Positions 57,721 through 64,000 of a stretch of 64,000 nt of DNA are shown piece by piece. The notes beneath the pieces are model-generated. The model worked only from the letters and a program-made list of their open reading frames with translations. It did no database searches and was not told the DNA's origin. A program made the translations under genes and the position numbers. This stretch comes from Neonectria sp. B-13. Lineage: Eukaryota > Ascomycota > Sordariomycetes > Hypocreales > Nectriaceae. Numbering within the stretch: position 1 is the first letter of the stretch; the number at the start of each line of letters is the position of its first letter. Where the stretch lies: the NCBI GenBank assembly GCA_002682825.1, contig NOKP01000002.1, forward strand, positions 1,121,132-1,185,131, in the 5' to 3' direction.

Positions 57721-60700
57721 CTAACTCCATTTTACCTCGCTCCATCCTTTTATGTTCGCTTCCCAGCTATTCACAAGCCTAGTCAATGCTCCGTCTCCCA
57801 CCACAGCTCGGATCTGATCGCCATCCTCAAAGATCCACCGCCGAGCTGCAGGTTCAAAGTTCCGTCCTGAAACCTTTTCTCTCAGCTTTTTGACGCTGCC
57901 CTTGCCGTCGTTGAGCGCCGCCTCCGCAGCTGCGAGCAAAGCTTTCATCTGTGCAACGACATCTTTGGGGAGGTTGCTGTTCCCAGACCGATCGCGCTCC
58001 TTTTGGCGTTCGCCGAAAGCGAGGATCCATTGAGCTACCTGCTTGGTCGCGTCCGCCGCGTCCCGGAATACGGCAACGCCGTGCATCGAACTGAGCATGG
58101 CAATTTGGCCCGCAACTTCAGAATTCTCCTGTAGTGTAGCTCCAGAGCCAAGCGTCTCAATACCGGCCTTCACACCATCCACGATCTGAGTGAATATATC
58201 GGGAATGGTAGCTGGTCGGCCGATGCCAACGGTGAAGGGAATCAGGGTGCTTAGCAAGCTAATAACCTCAAAGTAGATGGCCTCTGGCTGCGTCAGGTCC
58301 GACTTCGGGCCGTCGAGGAATTTGGTAAATGAATTGCTCAGTTGATTCATCATCTCAAGGATGAATGTCTGCTCCGGGATAGCTGCTGCTGCTGACGCCT
58401 TGTAAACTGTTGGGGGCTTGTACGTTAGAACCTCGTGGAACGCTTCGGACAAGAGAGATAGATGTGCTCGACGGTTCTGGAGATGCGTTAGCTATGACTT
58501 CGAAGTCGTGGATCACAAAGACATACTGTAGATGATGGGCCAATTCGAAGGCGGGAATAGACAGTGGGCCGAGAACTACAATCCCAGGAGGGGAACGAGC
58601 CGTAGTCAATAACCTCATGCAGTTCGGCATCATCAGTCACGTCGACTGGTACCTTCTGTCAGCAAAAGCAAAAACTTGGCATGGAATGGTAGCGTACTAA
58701 ACCGATCATCCTGAAGCACTGACGCGAAATGTTGTCCAAGAAGCCTCTCCGTTCTGGTTTCCTCCACGAGGCTCATTGCCCGGGTGCAGCTCCACCTAAG
58801 CCCCTCCATATACCGAGGAATGTCAATCACGCTACCGTAGCTGTTCGACTCGAAGGCGTCAATCAGCCGCCTGGGCATTCGAAGCTTCAATGAGACGCTG
58901 TAGTGAGTATGAAGCAGCTCCATGAGCTCCCAACCCTCGTTGTCGTTAGGCGAGATAATCGCGGGGGATATTGTAGAAAGCCGGTCGTAGAATATCGGGC
59001 CGAGGGAGTCCATGATGGTACGCTTCACACCGAGGGTTTCCCAGATCTCGCGTGCTCGAGGGGCCGCACCAAGAAGGAGGTGCAGCTGGACAAGAAGTAG
59101 AGAAATGATGCCATGCTTGGGAGTAAGAGGAAGTTGGTGCTCCAAGAGCAAGGTGGCGCGTAGTAGTGGCGAAAGGGAGACTGGAGCATTGGAGATGTCC
59201 GTTGACGGGGGAAAAGCAGATTGAACATTACAGAGAGCAATAAGTATGGCAAGCTCGGGCTTTATCTCAGCCTCAACCGCGGAATGCTCAGGCGCAAGTT
59301 CTGCTAAGGACTGGTAAAGCTCAAGAGCACCCTGAGCGACAGTGGCGAAACAGGGTCCAGGGGAGTTGGAATATACTTCCGAACCGGAAACTATGCATTT
59401 CCGTATAGGCTTCTCGCCGGGGATGGTGGCATACATCGAGGGACAGGTTGAGGAAAAGTACTGTAGCTTCAGAGCGAGAGTGTGTATCCTCGCAGAGTCG
59501 ATCTTGTCCTCCGTGTCCTTGGCCAATTGCGGCGTGAACTCATACGCGAGGTGCTTAATCGCAGGCGGGCTCAGTTTCTCCACGAAGCCCTTGATATCGT
59601 CAAAGCAGGCGACACCAGTCCCCTGGTCCTTGACGTATTGGATGAGCTCTTTTAGTCGTATTGAGACTGGCTCACCCTCGGAAAGATCGTCGCCGTCGTT
59701 GGACGCAAGGTTCGAAGCGGCTGATACGCGAGCGAGTAGGATGATTCGCTTGTAAATGGGCCGCAGGTTGGGAATCTTGACAAACTTGAGAAGGAGGTCC
59801 TGGACCGTTTTTTCGGTGCTATTATTTGGTTAGTTGATGGAGTCTAGCAAATCCGGGTGTCATACTCAGGCTTGGTGGACTTCATTTGAGCGGCTGCATC
59901 AATGAATTGTCGCCAGATGGCCCAATCTGAAGCCATGAGGTTGGGCTGGCCATTCTCATCGGTCGTTGACAAGCAATCTTTGCAAAGCTGGTAGATGGCT
60001 CCCCAGTCGCTTTCCCTTCGGTGCTTTGCGATGGCCCTCAAGACTAGCTCCTTTCGGCCTTGCTGGAACTGAACCAGTGGGCAGAATAAGGGGCTAGTCA
60101 TGAGCTTCTCAAAGTCGCCGCTGGTTCCATGCTTCTCGATAATGTCGTAAAGGAGGAGGATCTCCTCTTCTGTCTGAATGCTTCGCGGTTGCGGCTTCGC
60201 AGCCTCTCCCTGAGCGCTCCCTGCCTATGAATGGGTGTGAGATGGTGCCCATACGGTTTGGATACGATTCAGTTACCTGCTCAGCTAGCTGTGCAGCACG
60301 TTGGATCTGCTTAAGAGCCAACATGCCATAGAGTTTCTTCTTCTCAGGGGGTGATTGAGAGCTTGTCTGTCGGGAGTCAGCCTGAGCCGGACGGAACAGC
60401 ATGAGATGAACATACCGCCAGCATGTGAGTGATGACAATATTCCAGAACATGAAAGCCCTTTCCTGCGGGATTGACCTGTCCAGAATCGCTGCAATCTAA
60501 CACCCAAGTCAGCACCAACCTCGTCAACCAGACCAACCATCTCATACCTGCTGGGCGCTGACCAGATCCCAGTGCAGCAGACAAGACTCCAAGCATCGCG
60601 TGCCGCTGATCTTGTCCTTGGGCGCGGCCTTGACGAGCCGAGCCCTCAGAAGCCCCAGGGTTTCGGGGAAGTCGTCCTCATGAGCCAAGCCCTGCGTCGC

Positions 60701-61049
60701 CCACTCGAGCAGGTCAATGCCGTCTACATCCTTGACGACGGTGCCGTCCTTGACGAACTGGGCAATGGCGGCCACGGCGGCAAACTTGGCGCCCGGGTCA
60801 TCGAGCTGGCTTTCCGCGCAGACCTTGACTATCTACCCAGCGATTCATTCGTCAGCGCGTCCGCCATCTAGTCTGCCACGATATCTCGGAGACGAGGCCT
60901 TCCTGCTGACGGACCTGGTAGTACTGGTCGTTGAGAGCGCGGGCTCGCTTCTCGGCCAGGCGGATGACCACAGCCCAGTTGCCGTCATTGAAGGCCGACT
61001 GCAGCTGGAGGTCGACGCCGTTTTTGAGGGTGGGCCGTTGGCGATTCAT
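57721..61049 (-). CDS. MDM20: NatB N-terminal acetyltransferase non-catalytic subunit (MDM20/ARM1 family)
   Basis: The auxiliary, ribosome-anchoring subunit of NatB, which acetylates N-terminal Met-Asp/Glu/Asn/Gln; loss affects actin and mitochondria in yeast. About 1000 aa. Exons: 60915-61049, 60548-60832, 60416-60496, 60277-60366, 59866-60224, from 59818 down to about 58500, and 57721-58476. The N-terminal helical repeats (LQLQSAFNDGNWAVVIRLAE, then EKKKLYGMLALKQIQRAAQL) and the C-terminal SLLSTLIPFTVGIGRP region fit PF09797. Oddity: at 58500-58655 the reading needs three single-base corrections. An extra base near 58650 separates LLTEG from PVDVTDDAELHEVIDYG; another near 58586 precedes GIVVLGPLSIPAFELAHHLQ; and the last donor reads CTACAGTATGT, where CAG-GTATGT would keep frame into NRRAHLSLLSEAFHE. 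A 77-bp GTACCA...GTAG intron could bypass the first two but would delete a conserved-looking segment. Confidence 0.85.
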
Positions 61050-61583
61050 TTGCGAGGAGACGGTTGTACACAAACCACGAATGTTTGGAGTAAGGCCGGA
61101 ATCGACTTTGGAGGGGTTCAAATTGAGCTGAGAGCTCGACAAGGCACTGACTGACGTGGGGTGAATATTTGGCGGGGCTATGGATTGTGGCTAGTGACTG
61201 AGCCACAGTCTGTCTGTACCTGAAGTAGCTGAGGAATCCTTGGCATGGGGGGATTGCAACGAAACAATGTCCCTTAATACTTTGTCTATTGAGTGGAGTT
61301 TCTCCTTTTCGAGAATCTGCTCAAGAGGTGTATCTAACACACTGAGTCTCTCTCTCATCATATCGTGCGCCATGGACAAGGCCAACCGCTGAGGTCAAGT
61401 ATCCGCGAAATCCTCCGATCCCAAATGTATTCAACCCTCTTCCTCCGTCCCGCTCGAATGCGCCGTGAATATGTTATTGTACAATGTGTTGGTACTCCGC
61501 ATGCTCTGGAAGCAATGCGCTCGTATTTCGCCGTCGCCGTGAGGTCTCAACCTGGCTCTTCCGTCGCGTCGCGTCTCGTCAGT
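61050..61583. other. Intergenic region between MDM20 and COX23
   Basis: Contains a minus-strand open frame starting ATG 61373 (MAHDMMRERLSVLDTPLEQI), helical and charged, about 60 codons, with no family match. It could be an upstream ORF of the MDM20 transcript, since I found no in-frame splice to the MDM20 start. Confidence 0.4.
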
Positions 61584-62070
61584 TCAAAACCAAGAACCAC
61601 TCTTCTTCTTGCGCTCCTCAGTCTACCACTCAAATTAGTCCCTCAATCGCACGCAAACAATTCCATCAACAACATACCCATGACTGCTTGCAATCGCGAT
61701 ACGCCCTACACAGCCATTAGCAACGACAAACAAAACCCGGAGTGAGGGGCGGCGCCTGACTGGAAGTATTCGCCGCACATGGCCTTGTCGCCGCCGTTCC
61801 GGAACAGACACTTGTAGCTCCGCTGCGCAGCCTCCTGGCACGGGTCGTAGTACTCGCTCTTCGATTTGCTGTTGGGGGAGGGGATGTTTTCAGTCGCGCG
61901 GTTCCTGCGGCGGGAATGAGGGCGGCGGGAGCTTACGTCTCGAACTTGCGCCGCTTGTCTTCGGACCAGGCGGCGGAATTGGCGTCCGTGGTGGCTTCCG
62001 ACGTGGCTTCCGCGGTGGCCTTCGACGTGGACTCGGGAGCCTTGGGCTCTTTCGATTCTTGGGAGGTCAT
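61584..62070 (-). CDS. COX23: Mitochondrial twin CX9C protein, cytochrome c oxidase assembly factor COX23
   Basis: A 102-aa intermembrane-space protein in four exons: 61937-62070, 61761-61868, 61678-61705 and 61584-61622. The second CX9C is assembled across a splice. Twin motifs are CQEAAQRSYKC and CGEYFQAYRDC, each with exactly nine residues between cysteines; they form the helix-hairpin imported by MIA40. KSKSEYYDPC before and KQSWTEERKKK after are typical of COX23. The N-terminus is a Ser/Thr/Ala-rich linker without conserved structure. COX23 works in copper supply or assembly of cytochrome oxidase. I chose ATG 62070; ATG 62145 in the same frame would add 25 residues. Confidence 0.93.
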
Positions 62071-62337
62071 GATGGGGGCGTTGAGGATCGTTGATGCTGA
62101 GTTGGATTCTTGAGATTGCAGTGGCTGAATCCAGAATGAAGTCATGATCGGCTGAATATCGGCTATCCGAGGGATACTCACCACGAGATGTACTCATACT
62201 TTCGTACTCGATGAGTTAAAAGCAGACTTTTGACTCTTTATTTTTCTCAATTCTAGGAGCAATTAGTGACGGAATCATGTGCTCTCCAACGATCTAATCC
62301 CACAGACTAACGTCATGTTGTTTCCCATCGCAAACCC

Positions 62338-63744
62338 TCACCAAAACCCATCGCCCTCCCACCCCTTCCTCTCACCCCGTATACTCTCCAGCAGCCCAGC
62401 CCTCGCCCGCTCAATCTTGCGCGTCGTCTCCTTGCTGCAGCATAGGCCGACGTCGAAGTCCTTGAGATCGCTGTCTCCCATGGTTGCCAGCGCAGCCAGT
62501 CCAAGGTATGAGTGGTACATGTCTGGCGGCCCGCCGACGGCCTTGGAGAAGCCGCCGATGCGGTGCTGCGTGATGTCGAGGATGTATCGCCGGGACGGCG
62601 GGCCGTTGATAATGGAAGCATTTCCGAGCATCTTCAAGTGGATGTCAGTGTGTGTTTTTCATGGTGTCGTAGGGGGTCGAGTCATACCGCAAGCGTACCG
62701 CCCACCCACCAACAGTAGCATGTATCGGCCTTTTTGTTCCAGCGCCCATTGAATCCCACATGACCGAGGTCGCCTTCGCCAATCTTCGCCTCGATGAAGT
62801 TCTCTTCTACCTCGTCCTCCTCTTCCTCTTCCGCGAGGTATCGGAACTGTCGCGAGGCCAGAAATTGAAGCAGCCCTTCGCGATTGGGAATGCCTTCCTT
62901 TAGAGCGTTCTGGGTTTGTGGCGAGGCGGTGGAATCTAGAGGGCGGTCAAGAAGAGAGAGCGCACCGATTGCGCAGTACGCATATCCAGCTGAAAGAGGT
63001 CAGTTCCTTGTTAGACGATGATGGGTGGGTTTCCCGTACCATGGGATTCATGCTGTGAGGACTCTGCGACGCCTCCGTCATAGGTCTATCCATGTCAGCT
63101 CATATTCTCGTCGTAGGAGTGATTGAACAACGTACCTGTCCCCGTCGAATGTGTGCGATCATTTGATCAACATCCACATCCTCCACCCAGGCCTCATCGC
63201 CCTCGCTAACATCCCCCCTCAGCATCCAACGAATACAGCTCGCCAGGTAGCTATGCCGCATATCCTTCCCGCCAACCGTCTCCCCGTCCCATACATTCTG
63301 CCCAAAGCTGCCATCCTCGTGTTGAAGCCCCCGCACCCACCGGAGCAGCTTTGCGCGCTCGACGCCGGCAAAGGCAGCGTGCTCCTCGTCCTCGCCGTCG
63401 GCCGCCAGACCCAGCAGCACCAGCGCGAAGAAGCTCGCGGCCAGGTTTGCGGTGCCCTTGGCGGCGTCCTGGCCGGTCAGCGAGTGCGTGGAACTGCCGC
63501 AGAAGCCGCCATCCGGATGCTGCAGGCTCAGGACCCAGCGGCGGACAGCGGCGCGGTCAGACGTGGTGAGCGGCGCGGACAGCAGGTCGAGGGCGGAAAT
63601 GGTGAAGCAGGCAAATGTCAGGCGTGTGGAGTCGTAGGCAGTGTAGGGCGAGGGGAGAAAGGCACTGTGGCATCGTTGCCAGTACTTGATGTGTCGCTCC
63701 TTGTCCAGCAGAGGAGCGTCGTTGGAATGTGTGCTGTCTGCCAT
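62338..63744 (-). CDS. CDC43: Geranylgeranyltransferase type I beta subunit
   Basis: The catalytic zinc-binding subunit that, with the RAM2-type alpha subunit, attaches geranylgeranyl to CAAL proteins such as Rho GTPases. 416 aa. Exons are 63136-63744, 63040-63085, 62688-62989 and 62338-62631. Prenyltransferase alpha-alpha barrel repeats are visible: LSLQHPDGGFCGSSTHS, RGLQHEDGSFGQNVWDG, and across a splice QTYDGGVAESSQHESHAGYA. The zinc ligands are the Asp and Cys in NKKADTCYCWW and the His in DMYHSYLGLAAL. An acidic run (AEEEEEDEVEEN) lies before the zinc motif. ATG 63744 precedes a short polar leader; upstream frame is open but not protein-like. Cytosolic, housekeeping. Confidence 0.95.
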
Positions 63745-64000
63745 GTTACACTGCCTGGAGACTATATACTTTGACAGCAATTTTGAAGAGTTGAGCAAGT
63801 AGTAGTACAGAGTGGAAGGGTAAAAGCAAGGGGGCCAGATCTGTCGAAGTTGATGTCTAAGTGCTGACAACTAAGTGCTGACAACCGAGTCAACAGAGGT
63901 CCTAGATAGAGTCAAGTGCAAGTTCCCTACCTACCCCACGTTCCATTCAGAGGTAGCTCCAGCCACACTGTCTCCACTACGAGCTTTTCCAGCCACAGGG
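63745..64000. other. Promoter region of the CDC43 gene
   Basis: 256 bp to the end of the window. A direct repeat of AAGTGCTGACAAC occurs at about 63858-63883. No gene. Confidence 0.5.

Noticed and set aside
61191..61373. First exon of MDM20
   Set aside because: No donor and acceptor pair joins this frame to the MDM20 start in phase.

Overview
The window is a piece of a filamentous ascomycete genome (Pezizomycotina, most like Hypocreales/Sordariomycetes). The evidence is short GT-AG introns of about 48-83 bp with CTNAY-type branch sites, two Zn2Cys6 regulators, a HET-domain protein, a full-size PDR transporter, fungal secreted trypsin and subtilisin genes, and a Hop/MULE-like transposase. No ribosomal, tRNA or CRISPR feature was seen. 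Exon joins were worked out by hand from reading frame, splice signals and family motifs; each exon sum given is a multiple of three.

Left block (1-11 kb): a short-chain dehydrogenase faces a Zn2Cys6 regulator. A gene-poor 3 kb with a decayed TPR-repeat relic follows. Next come a membrane-anchored DUF3445 (haem-dependent N-demethylase-like) protein and a Golgi-type glycosyltransferase.

Accessory block (12-33 kb): intact and ruined genes are mixed. Intact: a catalase-related haemoprotein, a HET protein, a four-exon small secreted protein, a trypsin, a dienelactone hydrolase and a phenolic acid decarboxylase. Broken: a lipoxygenase lacking its core, a proteinase-K-like subtilisin, an NmrA-like protein, an alpha/beta hydrolase, and a P-loop kinase with one frameshift. 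The lipoxygenase relic lies head to head with the catalase-related gene. That gene carries Thr-His at the distal haem position, as coral allene oxide synthase does, so the pair may once have made oxylipins.

Middle block (33-48 kb): a long empty stretch leads to a large secreted subtilisin, an intact MULE transposase, an intact NmrA-like gene, a possible small zinc-ribbon protein, and a conserved unknown gene with a damaged 5' side.

Right block (47.6-64 kb): a PDR-type ABC transporter and a Zn2Cys6 regulator diverge from a promoter rich in CGG triplets, which suggests a local drug-efflux module. Conserved housekeeping genes follow, all on the minus strand: NatB subunit MDM20/ARM1, COX23 and CDC43. 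The MDM20 reading needs three one-base corrections, so local assembly error should be considered before biological decay.
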